This document shows positions 30,424 through 40,494 of a stretch of DNA of 64,000 nucleotides, in pieces; within the stretch, counting starts at the first letter, position 1, and each line of letters begins with the position of its first letter. Source of the DNA: Schizochytrium sp. TIO01 (Eukaryota; Sar; Bigyra; Thraustochytrida; Thraustochytriidae); the NCBI GenBank assembly GCA_004764695.1, contig SMSO01000034.1, positions 2,240,501 to 2,304,500 on the forward strand, in the 5' to 3' direction. The notes under the pieces were generated by a model that did not search any database, was not told the origin of the DNA, and worked only from the letters and a program-made list of their open reading frames with translations. Both the position numbers and the translations under genes were made by a program.

Positions 30424-32295
30424 ATGTTTGGCAAGGCCAGCGATGTGTCAGGTGGCAAGGAGAGCAAGCTGAATGGCAAGGCCGTGAAGGGCCTGGTGGC
30501 CACGCTGTGCAAAGCGTTCAAGCCGGCGACTGCAGAAGATCTCAAGGACAAGCTTGGTTTTCACGCCAAAGCTGACGTCTTTCAGAGCAAGCTGCCGAAC
30601 AAGGCTGTCATCTACGGTGTGGGCAAAAAGGGTGAAGCGGACTACTGTCTGCTTTTTATTGATGTCAACGGCCGTGGAGATGTCTTCTACCCGACCGTAG
30701 ACGCGCTCTGGAAAATGCCCTCGCTGTTGCCCGAACTTGTGGTGCACGCGCCTGTGAGCAAATTTGTCGTGGGCAAAAATGCGGATGTAATGCTCCCTGG
30801 CGTTGTTCGTGAGGTCGAGGAAAGAGTGGCTGGATCTTGCTTTGGAATTGGCTCTGTTTATAAGGGTCAGCGCAGGGCTCTCCGTGCCCGTGGTAACCCG
30901 TGCCCATTCGCCGTTGGCGAAATGCTCGTGGATAAGGAGATGATCTATCACGGGGGGTTCCGGGGTAAAGGTATGCAAGTGCTGCATCGCTACGGGGACC
31001 AGCTTTGGGCACTTGGCGGTAAGCATAAACCGAATGAGGGTTTTCTTGACGATCATATTGTGGCCACGGAAACTCTTGCAGATTCATCTGATGATGAGGA
31101 CAACGGCGATGATGATGAAGAGGGCCAAGACGCCTGGGACGAAGGAACCGCACAAACCCAAGCTTCGATGCCCCCTTCAGTGCCTGCGGCTGAAGCTGCT
31201 GAAGGAGAACAAGAATATGGAAATAAAGATTTAGTAGAAGAGAACAATGCGGAGGACAATACTACGGAGGAGGAAGAGGAGCCATTAGATATGAATACTT
31301 TGGTTGAGCAGACGTTTTTGCAAGCGTTGAAGAGACATATTAAAGACCGCGAGCTTCCCATGCTGGTAAACCAGTTTTTCTCAAACGTACTGCTGCCTTG
31401 CAGGCCGAAGAATGTTGTCTTGAACCTCAAGCAAACCAAATATAAGAAAGTGGGTGTGTTCATGCATGCAATGGAAGCGAAAGGGATCATCTCACTGCAG
31501 GACAAGGGTAACGGTGTTGAGGCCCTTAAAGATGTCTATCGTGAAGCTCCAGAGCTGCGCGAGTTTAAGCCATGGCCTAAGGAGCAAGAGTTTCAATTTT
31601 CCTCAGAGGAAGACCAGGATGCTCAAGGTTCAGGGGGCAATGCGCACGGCCGCGTTATCATCGAGGAGCGTTGGAAACTCACCGGGAACAAAGCATTGAA
31701 GGAGGTGCTTGCAGATGCCCAGCCCACAAAGTCGCAGCAAGGTTACCTTACTGCTAAGCAAATTCGAGATGCTGTTCTTTCGTATGCAGACAAGCATAGC
31801 CTAGAGGACGTCACGAACCGCCGCTTTATTTTGCTCGATGGAACCTTAGCAGATGCTCTTTACCCGGCCAAGAAACGCAGCAATGGCGAAAACCCGCCTC
31901 TCAAACTTGAGAAGGGTCAGCTTGCTGACCTCCTTATGCAGCGCATGCAGGTAGGACACGAAATTACCTTTCCTGACGGGACTCGAACTAAGTTTAAGTC
32001 GGGTCCAGCACCAAAGATCAGCGTTCTAGAAGAGCAACGCCAGGGGCGCAAATTTGTTACTCGTGCCTGGGGCCTTGAGGTCTTCGGCCTCGATGCAGAG
32101 ACCATTGCTCGTGATGCACAGCTTAAGTTCTCTAGTTCCTGTACAACACAGCCACGGCCTGGTAATACGACTGCAATTGAGGTCGTCATCCAGGGCAGGG
32201 TTTTACGAGACCTTGCTGCTATGCTTGCTGCTCAACACGGGCTCCACGAACAGAAACACTTCCAGACTGTTGACAAGTCGGGTCGACCCAAATAA
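30424..32295 (+). CDS. EIF2D: Translation initiation factor eIF2D (ligatin)
   Basis: The 623-residue protein starts MFGKASDVSGGKESK. Its N-terminal DUF1947-like region (KAVIYGVGKKGEADYCLLF, DVFYPTVDALWKMPSLLPEL) is followed by a PUA domain at ~110-200 (LPGVVREVEERVAGSCFGIG, MLVDKEMIYHGGFRGKGMQV). A long acidic linker follows (215-295). A winged-helix stretch at ~300-385 and a SWIB-like domain at ~440-515 come next, and the SUI1/eIF1-like domain closes the protein (~527-623; AWGLEVFGLDAETIARDAQLKFSSS). eIF2D delivers or removes tRNA at the ribosomal P site and helps recycle 40S subunits. The order and length match the family. AATAAA at 32371-32376 is a likely polyadenylation signal. The gene is intact with no intron. 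The upstream box array is the notable regulatory feature. Confidence 0.93.
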   Translation: MFGKASDVSGGKESKLNGKAVKGLVATLCKAFKPATAEDLKDKLGFHAKADVFQSKLPNKAVIYGVGKKGEADYCLLFIDVNGRGDVFYPTVDALWKMPSLLPELVVHAPVSKFVVGKNADVMLPGVVREVEERVAGSCFGIGSVYKGQRRALRARGNPCPFAVGEMLVDKEMIYHGGFRGKGMQVLHRYGDQLWALGGKHKPNEGFLDDHIVATETLADSSDDEDNGDDDEEGQDAWDEGTAQTQASMPPSVPAAEAAEGEQEYGNKDLVEENNAEDNTTEEEEEPLDMNTLVEQTFLQALKRHIKDRELPMLVNQFFSNVLLPCRPKNVVLNLKQTKYKKVGVFMHAMEAKGIISLQDKGNGVEALKDVYREAPELREFKPWPKEQEFQFSSEEDQDAQGSGGNAHGRVIIEERWKLTGNKALKEVLADAQPTKSQQGYLTAKQIRDAVLSYADKHSLEDVTNRRFILLDGTLADALYPAKKRSNGENPPLKLEKGQLADLLMQRMQVGHEITFPDGTRTKFKSGPAPKISVLEEQRQGRKFVTRAWGLEVFGLDAETIARDAQLKFSSSCTTQPRPGNTTAIEVVIQGRVLRDLAAMLAAQHGLHEQKHFQTVDKSGRPK

Positions 32296-32720
32296 ATCAT
32301 TTAAGACATTGTACATTCTTCGCTTCTGTGTTTCTTGTTCGACCTCTGAAGAGATTGAGAACTGCTCGACAATAAAATGTCTACAACACATGCATTTCTA
32401 AATTTTATAGAGTCCCTGGGGTGTAATATATATATATATTGAGTAATCTCGTTTATTGTAGTCCTAAGCAGAGCATCGCCGTGTGTTCGGATTGAAATAT
32501 AATATATTTAGTTCGTGATTTTTTACATATATAATGGACAAAACTTGTTCATTGAGTTCTATCCGTAAAGAAAGCTAGGAGAAGACCATAATAAAAGTAC
32601 AGAAGACTTGAATCTCAGAAGATATAGTACGAAGTATTTTGAAGGATCCAACAACAGAAAACCCAATAGGCGAAAGCAAGAGGGGGGGGAGAGAGAGATA
32701 GTATCTCCTACATAGTTTCC
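32296..32720. other. Convergent 3' intergenic region
   Basis: AT-rich, with a short (TA)n run near 32430 and AATAAA at 32371. No gene. Confidence 0.5.
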
Positions 32721-34712
32721 TTAAACGTTGTCCGGGGTGCGACCAAAACCATAGTTTCGCAGACTGCCCTGGCGTGTGCCATAAAAAATGCCATAACCAA
32801 CCTGTGGGTGGAAGGTTGCGATATTGATATCGTCGTCGGCGTGCTCAATTGAGCGCTCAAAAACAATCTCATCATCTCCGGGAGATGTACGATAGAGAGC
32901 AGCAATTCGGTGCATCTCAGTTGGTGCATCCCTGTCAAGCCGTAAGCCATAGCCCAGCACAATGAGCTCCTGAGTTGGGCTGAAACGGATCGAAGTGATA
33001 CCTCTTGCAGCGCTTCGCTCGAGTATTCCCTGGGAAAGAACTTCACCAAGTCGGCCTGGCTCTAGATTAACAATCACAATACGATATACGCTCTCACTTG
33101 TCATCGCTATACGGAGCCGCTCAAATCGGCTAGTGGCTCCAACTGCACCAATCCGTCGCACTGGGTGAACAGGTTGTTGCTCAACCGTACTTGAGTTATT
33201 GGAGCCGGTTGCTGACGTGGCTCTCGCAAGCTCTGCATTTGTACGGCGCATTTTAGGCGGGCTCTCAGAAGCTTGATGTCTTGAAGCTGCTCCACTCGCC
33301 CTTCCGTGGGTTTCTGCTGAGGATTGTTGCGTTGGTGCAGGTCTGGTGTGATTGTGAGAAGTCACGAGTTGGGGCTGTTCCTCTTTCAGGTTTAAGGAAT
33401 CAACTCGTTGTGCAATAGATGCTAGACCTGGCGCATGCGAATTTGCGGATGTATTAGACCCTCCCCGTGAAATTTGCGCTAGATGATCCTGGAGGTGCTG
33501 CTGATTGCTCTCTGGGCGGGGCGTTCGATTGTCCTGGTTTTCACCAGAGCCACTTGAATCAGAGGCTGAAAGTAAGGGGTTTTGCTCAATACGCGACGAA
33601 AGAGCCTCGTGAACAATAGCGCAAAGTTTAGTACCACAAGGTGAGATATGGAATCCGCCGTCATTGTAGAGTACAGCATGGGAGACTATTGTTTTAGGAG
33701 GGCGCACTGGGGAAAGATGAGCGTTCCTAGTTAGGAGCCATTGGGGTACCGAGTTCGCGACGAACTCAAAAGTCTGTAACTGCACGGTGATCTCCTCCCT
33801 CCGATTAATGTAATGCACTGCGGATGGAGGCCCAATTGAAGATGCTACACCGACCAGCATGGAGTTTCCAGAAGGTGTAAACCCAACACAGCGCACATTA
33901 CGTTGCATCTGCATGAGACATGTTGCGTCAGCGCCAGTTTCATAATTCCAGAAGTAAACCCGCCGGCCGGCAGCAAGAATGAGCCAGGGATGCTTGGGAT
34001 GAAATGCGAGAGAGACAATTTCCTTGTGCAAATAGCATAAATGTTCGCATTGTCCGTCACGGAGGTTCCATATCCGGGCCTCGCGGCCAAGACAACCTGA
34101 TGCCAGAATCATTGGATCTGTAGGGTGAAATTTGACTGTCCACGGCGTTCGTCTATGCCCGGCAAGCGTCTTCCAGAGATCCCCAGAGCCAACCTTGAAA
34201 ATTTTTACAGTGTGATCACCATGGGTGGATGCCACCAGTTTACCATCTGGTGAATGTGCAACAGATATTGTGCTTCGTGTAGGTTCGTCTGTGGGCATTG
34301 TGCGCAGGCGCCCAGCCGTTGACATTGAGGCAGATTCGACCCAACGCTCCAAAGCACCATTATTGCGTGGTTGCAAGCAAACCCCCCGGTTTGATAATGA
34401 GGCTTGCTCTCTGGACTGCAAGAGGTGAAAGATATTTGATCTATTTGCAAATGCCCCTGGCCTAACCAGATGATTTCGCCGCCGCGAAGCAAAACGTGCT
34501 GTACACCAGGAAGAAAACCCTCGCGGGCACCTTGGGGATTCCAGCACGAAATTTTCGGAGTGCCCTTGCCAAGGCTGCAATGGACCTAGTGCCGGTGATG
34601 TACATGCGCAAAGATATGAGCCATCCTCATCTTCCCCAGATCCCGCAGCGCATGCTTTGCACATTGGGACTCTGTGGAGTGCCGAAGTTGGTGACCGGGG
34701 TCTCTTCATCAC
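32721..34712 (-). CDS. AMBRA1-like WD40 autophagy/ubiquitin-ligase adaptor
   Basis: The 663-residue protein has WD40 repeats at ~145-300: STISVAHSPDGKLVASTHGD, then GHRRTPWTVKFHPTDPMILA, then ARIWNLRDGQ and VSLAFHPKHPWLILAAGR. The GHRRTPW motif and the order of phrases are characteristic of AMBRA1, which in animals links Beclin-1/ULK1 autophagy control and the CUL4-DDB1 ligase (substrates such as D-type cyclins). A disordered Ser/Gln-rich middle (~350-530) separates these from C-terminal propeller blades (GITSIRFSPTQELIVLGYG, NIATFHPQVGYGIFYGTRQG), again as in AMBRA1, where the two halves form one split propeller. At 663 residues it is about half the length of the animal protein. Start choice (34712) is uncertain because the first ~100 residues have no recognisable domain. 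Confidence 0.82.
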   Translation of the reverse strand: MMKRPRSPTSALHRVPMCKACAAGSGEDEDGSYLCACTSPALGPLQPWQGHSENFVLESPRCPRGFSSWCTARFASRRRNHLVRPGAFANRSNIFHLLQSREQASLSNRGVCLQPRNNGALERWVESASMSTAGRLRTMPTDEPTRSTISVAHSPDGKLVASTHGDHTVKIFKVGSGDLWKTLAGHRRTPWTVKFHPTDPMILASGCLGREARIWNLRDGQCEHLCYLHKEIVSLAFHPKHPWLILAAGRRVYFWNYETGADATCLMQMQRNVRCVGFTPSGNSMLVGVASSIGPPSAVHYINRREEITVQLQTFEFVANSVPQWLLTRNAHLSPVRPPKTIVSHAVLYNDGGFHISPCGTKLCAIVHEALSSRIEQNPLLSASDSSGSGENQDNRTPRPESNQQHLQDHLAQISRGGSNTSANSHAPGLASIAQRVDSLNLKEEQPQLVTSHNHTRPAPTQQSSAETHGRASGAASRHQASESPPKMRRTNAELARATSATGSNNSSTVEQQPVHPVRRIGAVGATSRFERLRIAMTSESVYRIVIVNLEPGRLGEVLSQGILERSAARGITSIRFSPTQELIVLGYGLRLDRDAPTEMHRIAALYRTSPGDDEIVFERSIEHADDDINIATFHPQVGYGIFYGTRQGSLRNYGFGRTPDNV

Positions 34713-36449
34713 AACTTTGATTGATTCTTTATTTGGGGGGGGGGAGGGAAAGGATCACCTAACGTTGTATCTATCCCCGTGTTCTTATATTTACTTTCGG
34801 CAGTTATCTGAAAGCTAGTGCTCCTCGCAATATGTGTATTGTTCTTGACACCTTGAAAACGGGCTCACGCAAACCACGATCTCCACAATCTTGGTCCCCA
34901 GCAGGACACAGAGATATAGAGACTGATAAAAGTGAGTTTATCTAACGAAAGTTAGAGTGATTGATCTATCCCTGGGCGTCTACGACTCGCTCGGCCGCCG
35001 TATCACCGCGCTCGCTCGTGCTTGGTCACTTGCGAGACGCTTGCTTCGTCGTTCTCGTTATGGATTTACTCGCTCCGGATCCTTCGGGTAAATAGCGCTC
35101 TTAAGAGGTTATATTAAATGTTTTTATTTAGTCGAGCTATTTTTCACCTGTTTTTAGTAAGAATTATATACAGTAAATCTTTTTGAATATACCTTTATTA
35201 CCCCCTTGTCGGCTTATTTAAAACTCCCACACTCACCCGTGATCCAAGGTTAACTAGGATAATTACAAAGGAAGGAACGGGTTGAGAATGGGGCTAAGAT
35301 AGGAGTTTTGTCAATTCGGAGGCTGTTGCGGGTCTTTCTTTCTTTCTTTTCTTTCATATCTTTCTTTCATGTATAGAGAGATCTTAGATATATGTAATAG
35401 TTAAGCAAATAGTAGTACGTCTCTTGGCAATGTTCTTTGCAGAGAATTTTGCGATTAAGCAATTGGCGCGAACAACACGGCACCTAGGAAATCGAACTCA
35501 CTCGCGAGTTGTTTTTTGCATTGAACGCATTTCTTTGTAGGAACGCGCCATGCAAACTGACCGAGGATACATGGCCAGATGCATGGCCAATCATTTCATA
35601 TATAAAATATTCCACAGGAGTGTAAATCTTCGGTTCGATCCGCTTGGAAGGTGTTGCTGTACTGGTGAATAGATTTCTCAGGGGATTGTTATCTTTGACC
35701 AAATGCAAGAATATCGACAGCCATATCGCTCAATGAGAAAGTCGAGGCTTTGCAAATTGATGAGAACGTTGGCTCCGCAAGATACTGGTGAGTGAGTCAA
35801 ACACTTGGGTAAACTTGTAACTCCTGTAATGCTATGACCATGGAACTGGAATTAGTATCTAGAAGAAGAGTTTAGCATACGCTTTAGAGAGGAAGAGCCA
35901 TTACGCGGCGCGTATTTTCAGGAATGTGCCCATTACTGCCGGTAGCAAGAGTTGTATGCTTAGAGTTGTACGTCTAGCTTCTATTTAATTACATTTTGGC
36001 TTCTAGAGCATTCATCCCAGATAAAGGTTGATCCGATACATTCACGCAAGCAAGAACAAGAAAGGAAAAATAGGAAAGGGAACAAGAGCGCATTATGATT
36101 ACGATGCGGTAGAGAAGGAAAAGAAGACATCAAAATTTGGGGCAAAATCATCACAGAGACTTTGAAGACATCAAATGTATAAAATGCGAGTTGGAGATGA
36201 CGAGGATGAGCCCGGAAGAAGCTTTGATGAACTCTGAGAGTTAAGCAAAGAACAAAACAACAAATAAGAAGCATCTGTCTAGCTTGCCTCTCCCGACCTC
36301 AAATCTCCCTAACCACAAGTGGTGGTTGTCTCACAGCTGTTGGTTGTTGTGACTCTTAAGTAGCGAGACAGTCAGTCAGTATGTTGTGCGTATAAGGTGA
36401 AGACACGCCTCACGCACGTGCAAGTCCTCCTAAGTAGTACGCACTGAAT
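34713..36449. other. Intergenic region, no gene recognised
   Basis: About 1.7 kb. A G-run at 34735-34743, a CTTT-rich patch near 35335-35365 and otherwise AT-rich unique sequence. No coding frame stands out. Confidence 0.4.
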
Positions 36450-39400
36450 TTAGGCGAGCTTCTCAGAGGCAAACTTGACAGCGAGGTCAACGCAGGTAGC
36501 AACGTTGGCAACGCCTTGGCCCTTGCCGTTGAAGGTACCTCCCTTGCCACCGCCCTTGGCGCCACAGGGTGCACCAGCATCGGTGACCCAGGCCTTGACG
36601 TCGAGCTTGGGGCTGAGCTCATCAGGTACATAGGCAGAGAAGAGCACGCTGTCTGCTGCCTCGTTGGCCTGGATCAGAAGGAGCGCCACAGGGGTGCTCT
36701 TGAGCTTCTTGTTGGCGTCCTGGATAATCTTGGCGACGTTGGCACTGGCATCCTCGACAGTCTGCACAAGGAATCCCTTGTCGGCAGCAGCCTGGGTGGC
36801 CTCCTCGATAAGAGTGGCCACAGCCTTCTGCTGTGCCGCCTTCTGCAGCTCGATCAAGCGCCTCGAGAGTCCCTCGACGGCCATCTGGAGTTCGTGCTTC
36901 TCAGTCACAGAGATCACCGCCTGGGCAACATCGTTGGAAAGGCTCTTGAGGTGATCAGAGAGGGCGACATCCGAGAGACCTGCCGCCTCTTCAACGCGGG
37001 CGCGAAGTGCCTCGGCGTCACGGGCCGCCTTGTATGCAGCTTCGCCAGTAACACAGACGACACGGCGGATACCCTTTGCAAGGGCACCTTCGGAGACAAG
37101 AGAGAAGGCGCGAGCCTCAGAGCTCTTGTTAAGGTGAGTACCACCGCAGAGCTCGATAGAGTAGTTGCCCCACTTCTCGTTGAGCGGGTCGGCGATCACG
37201 TCCTCAACCTTGGGTCCGACAGAGACAACGCGAACAGGGTCCGGGTAGGTCTCTCCGAAGACGGCTCTGAGAGAGCTGATGCGTCTTGCGTCGGCAAGAG
37301 GCACAACTGCGGTGTGGACCGGGAGAGATTCGGCGATCTGGTCGCGAACAATCTTCTCGGTGAGAACAAGCTTCTCAAGAGGTACGGCCTTCTGGGAGTT
37401 GAAGTCAAAGCGAAGCTTGTCGTTGGAGACCATGGATCCCTTCTGGTCGACATCGGGTGCGACTGCCCTGCGAAGAGCAAAGTTGAGGAGATGGGTGCTG
37501 GTGTGGTTCTTGGCGAGGTCACTACGGCGGTCGAAGTTAACACGGCAGTCAACCTTGTCACCGACCTTGATCACATCGCGAGCCTCACGGTTCACGTTCT
37601 GGGCATCATCGTCTTCGTCCTCATCCTCGGACCTCTTCTGCACAACTCCAGCGTGGACCTTGAAGCCCTTGCTGGACTGGCAGTCGGTGACGGCGACACG
37701 GATGTCAGTACCGGGGATCTCGAGGAATCCGGTATCGGCAAGCTGGCCACCAGATTCGTAGTAGAAGTTGGATTTGTCCACGATGAAGCCAAACTGCTTA
37801 CCTTCGGCACAGTCCTCAAGGGTCACCTGCTCCACAAATCCTTCTCCGTCAAAGATGGCCTGCACAGTGGCACCCTCAACATCAGTGTACCACTGGTACA
37901 CCTGAGAGTGGTCGGTGGGTCCTACGTTGAGAGTGTCCTCGAGGTAGGAGGTCTCCTTTGCCTCAAGCATGCGAATGCCCTTGCCGTTTCCGGAAGATCC
38001 AGTGGCCTGGGAGGCCTCAACGTGCTTCTGCAAAGCAGCGTTGTAGCCCTCAATGTCCACGGTGAGGCCAGCCTCCTCTGCCATGAGCTCAGTAAGATCG
38101 ACAGGGAAACCCATGGTCAAGTAGAGAAAGGCAGCGACCTTGCCGGGGATAATAGAGCTACCTGCTGCCTTAACCTTTTCGGCCTCCTTCTGGAAGCGGA
38201 TGGTTCCCTTGCGGAGTGTGCGAGCGAAGGTCTCTTCTTCGTCAAGGATAACCTCGTAGATGAGCTGCTCCTTCTCGCCAAGCTCGGGGAAGGCCTCGCG
38301 CATTTGGGCAACGAAAATGCTCGAAAGCTTCGCGAATGCTCCACGCGGCATGTTGAGCTTCTCCTGACCGTAGCGAACGGCACGGCGGAGGATGCGTCTG
38401 AGCACATATCCACGGCCTTCGTTACTGGGGAAGGCACCGTCAGCAATAGCAAAGCTCAAGGTACGGATGTGATCAGCACACACGCGGTAGGCCATGTCGA
38501 TGTTGCCGACATCAGCGGCACCCATCTTGCCTCCGTAGGCCGGCACGTCAACGGCGACCTTTCCGATGGCGTCAAGAATGGGGGTGAAGACGTCAGTGTC
38601 GTAGGCCGAAGTCTTCTTCTGGAGTGCCATGGCGAGACGCTCAAATCCCATTCCGGTATCCACGTGACGCTCGGGCAGGGGCTCGAGGGTTCCGTCCGCC
38701 TTGCGGTTGAACTGGATGAAGACGAGGTTCCAGATCTCAGTGACCTCACCACCGTATGCGTCATCGTTGACAAGGTGTCCAGCTTCGCGGTTTCCAATGC
38801 GATCATAGTGGATCTCACTGCACGGTCCGCAAGGGCCAGTGTCTCCCATCTCCCAGAAGTTATCCTTGGCATCGAAGGGAAGCACGTGGCTCTCGGGCAG
38901 GTACTGCAGCCAAAGCTCGCGTGCCTCGTCATCGCACGGCACGTTGTCATCACCACCGAAGTAAGAGGCGTAAAGGTTATCCGGGTTCAACTTGAACTCC
39001 TTGGTGAGAAGCTCCCAGGACATGGCAATGGCCTCCGCTTTGAAGTAGGATCCGAAACTCCAGTTTCCGGCCATGAGGAAGGACGTAAGGTGAGTTCCGT
39101 CGCGACCGCAGTCGTCAAGATCGTTGTGCTTTCCACCAGCACGGATGCACTTCTGGAGGTTGACAGCGCGCTTGAGCTTGGACATGGAGGTGTTAGGGTC
39201 GGCCTGTCCGAGGAAGAGAGGCTTAAACTGGTTCATACCGGCGTTGGTGAAGAGCAGAGTGGGGTCGTTGTGCGGCACGACGGGGCTGCTGGGCCAGAAT
39301 GTGTGGTCATGGTTGTCAGTGAAGAACGAGACAAACTTGTCACGAATCTTCCACTCAGGCCACTCCACGCCATCGGCGCCGTCACCAGGTTGCTGGAGCA

Positions 39401-39602
39401 TCTTGACCTCAAGTCCGAGACGCTTAGTCTTGCGGTTGTTAAGTCCGAGAGGAACCTCGCGGGCGAGAGCCACGAGCTGCTTGTCCTTGGCGCGAACCTC
39501 GGCCTGAAGAGCCTCCACCTGAGCTTGCAACGCGGCCACCTGGTCCTCAAGAGACTGCGAGTCGCTCATGTGCGGAGCGGAGTCGCCTTCGTTTCCGAGC
39601 AC
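36450..39602 (-). CDS. AARS: Alanyl-tRNA synthetase
   Basis: The 1050-residue product starts at 39602 (MLGNEGDS); an in-frame ATG at 39569 (MSDSQSLEDQ) is an alternative. Residues ~15-50 are a coiled coil (SLEDQVAALQAQVEALQAEV), an extension not usual in the enzyme. The class II catalytic core follows (FFTDNHDHTFWPSSPVVPHN, LLFTNAGMNQFKPLFLG), then the editing domain with zinc-ligand motifs HTSTHLLNF and ELCGGTH, and a C-Ala domain ending AWVTDAGAPCGAKGGGKGG. It charges tRNA-Ala and hydrolyses mischarged tRNA; this is a eukaryote-type full-length enzyme. Codon use is strongly C/G-ending: the codon-aligned antisense frame has no stop, so the sense gene lacks TTA, CTA and TCA throughout, unlike its neighbours. 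This suggests high expression. Confidence 0.95.
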   Translation of the reverse strand: MLGNEGDSAPHMSDSQSLEDQVAALQAQVEALQAEVRAKDKQLVALAREVPLGLNNRKTKRLGLEVKMLQQPGDGADGVEWPEWKIRDKFVSFFTDNHDHTFWPSSPVVPHNDPTLLFTNAGMNQFKPLFLGQADPNTSMSKLKRAVNLQKCIRAGGKHNDLDDCGRDGTHLTSFLMAGNWSFGSYFKAEAIAMSWELLTKEFKLNPDNLYASYFGGDDNVPCDDEARELWLQYLPESHVLPFDAKDNFWEMGDTGPCGPCSEIHYDRIGNREAGHLVNDDAYGGEVTEIWNLVFIQFNRKADGTLEPLPERHVDTGMGFERLAMALQKKTSAYDTDVFTPILDAIGKVAVDVPAYGGKMGAADVGNIDMAYRVCADHIRTLSFAIADGAFPSNEGRGYVLRRILRRAVRYGQEKLNMPRGAFAKLSSIFVAQMREAFPELGEKEQLIYEVILDEEETFARTLRKGTIRFQKEAEKVKAAGSSIIPGKVAAFLYLTMGFPVDLTELMAEEAGLTVDIEGYNAALQKHVEASQATGSSGNGKGIRMLEAKETSYLEDTLNVGPTDHSQVYQWYTDVEGATVQAIFDGEGFVEQVTLEDCAEGKQFGFIVDKSNFYYESGGQLADTGFLEIPGTDIRVAVTDCQSSKGFKVHAGVVQKRSEDEDEDDDAQNVNREARDVIKVGDKVDCRVNFDRRSDLAKNHTSTHLLNFALRRAVAPDVDQKGSMVSNDKLRFDFNSQKAVPLEKLVLTEKIVRDQIAESLPVHTAVVPLADARRISSLRAVFGETYPDPVRVVSVGPKVEDVIADPLNEKWGNYSIELCGGTHLNKSSEARAFSLVSEGALAKGIRRVVCVTGEAAYKAARDAEALRARVEEAAGLSDVALSDHLKSLSNDVAQAVISVTEKHELQMAVEGLSRRLIELQKAAQQKAVATLIEEATQAAADKGFLVQTVEDASANVAKIIQDANKKLKSTPVALLLIQANEAADSVLFSAYVPDELSPKLDVKAWVTDAGAPCGAKGGGKGGTFNGKGQGVANVATCVDLAVKFASEKLA

Positions 39603-39702
39603 GTCGGGCTAGAGAGCGAGCGGGCGGCGAGCAGCGAGCGATCGATCGATCGACAGCGATCGATTGCGATTTGATATCAACTTAGATCATCTGTTTCATT
39701 CC
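39603..39702. other. AlaRS leader with ATCG repeats
   Basis: The segment 39635-39670 contains repeated GATCGATCGATCG and GCGATCGATTGCGA words just before the ATG. No gene. Confidence 0.5.
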
Positions 39703-39776
39703 TACGGACTCTTACCCATACCCTACTGCCATCTACCCACTCCTACTTAAGCTACTCTCTCCTTTATCCTATTACT
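39703..39776 (-). promoter_or_regulatory. Box-like elements and a shared 14-mer upstream of AlaRS
   Basis: On the gene strand an AGTAGGGTATGG box (11 of 12 to AGTRGRKTATAG) begins at 39727, 125 bp from the ATG. Weaker AGTAG-words start at 39747, 39756 and 39776; steps of 20 bp separate 39776/39756 and 39747/39727. The + strand word TACGGACTCTTACC (39703-39716) recurs with one mismatch upstream of the SDR gene (48528-48541). A regulatory role is inferred. Confidence 0.35.
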
Positions 39777-39867
39777 CTTTCAATCTTTCTTTCTTTCTTT
39801 CTTTCTTTCCAATCGATCATTTTCTTTCTCTTTCTTTCAAGTTATCCCTTCTTATTATCCCTTCTTA

Positions 39868-39900
<33 letters not shown>

Positions 39901-40004
39901 TTATTATTATTATTACTATTATTATTTCTCTCTGTGTCTCTTTTTAGACTTCTCTCCCCTTTCGCTCTTATTAACTCACTACTACAGAAAGAAAAGAGTT
40001 TTCG

Positions 40005-40089
<85 letters not shown>

Positions 40090-40245
40090 TTTCTTTTCAA
40101 CTCCTTCTTCTTTCAACCTAATAACATTGAAAATCATAACGAAGTCAAACCTTCTCATTCTGCTCTTTAGACGAACCTCCGCAATAACAAACAAACAAAC
40201 AAACAAACAAACAGAAAGAACTTAAAAGAAAGAAAGAAAGAATCG
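39777..40245. repeat. Microsatellite cluster: (CTTT)n, (CTT)n, (TTA)n, (CTTT)n, (AACA)n, (AAAG)n
   Basis: Tracts at about 39786-39812 (CTTT), 39869-39899 (CTT), 39898-39927 (TTA), 40004-40094 (CTTT, over 20 copies), 40185-40211 (AACA) and 40213-40240 (AAAG). Frames reading KKERKKER or FLSFFLSF here are repeat translations, not genes. Confidence 0.9.
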
Positions 40246-40494
40246 CAAATCAGGCGAAGAATCGCAGCTTTAGATGGGCTAGACCAGCTTGGAGCTGGTG
40301 GCGTTCCTCACTCCACACCATGCATCGGCTTGCCATTCCTATCTCATGAAATGAAGATGTGCGCAATAGCCACAGAGAATCACAAACACCTTTCCGTGCG
40401 TGAGTTGTATTTCTTTTTTTGGTGTAGATCAACTGTTTCATGTTTTACATCCATCGCTTGTAATCGCTAGGACTCTCTTATCTCCAGTTAGCAC

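Noticed and set aside
35600-35660. tRNA candidate from a GGTTCGATCC word near 35630
   Set aside because: The T-stem does not pair around the loop and no A-box or acceptor stem is present.
36516-39674. 1,052-codon ORF on the + strand as a gene
   Set aside because: It is the codon-aligned antisense of AlaRS; its translation has no recognisable domain and its openness follows from absent TTA/CTA/TCA codons.
39855-40206. Frames encoding KKERKKER or FLSFFLSF runs
   Set aside because: Pure translation of CTTT/AAAG microsatellite.
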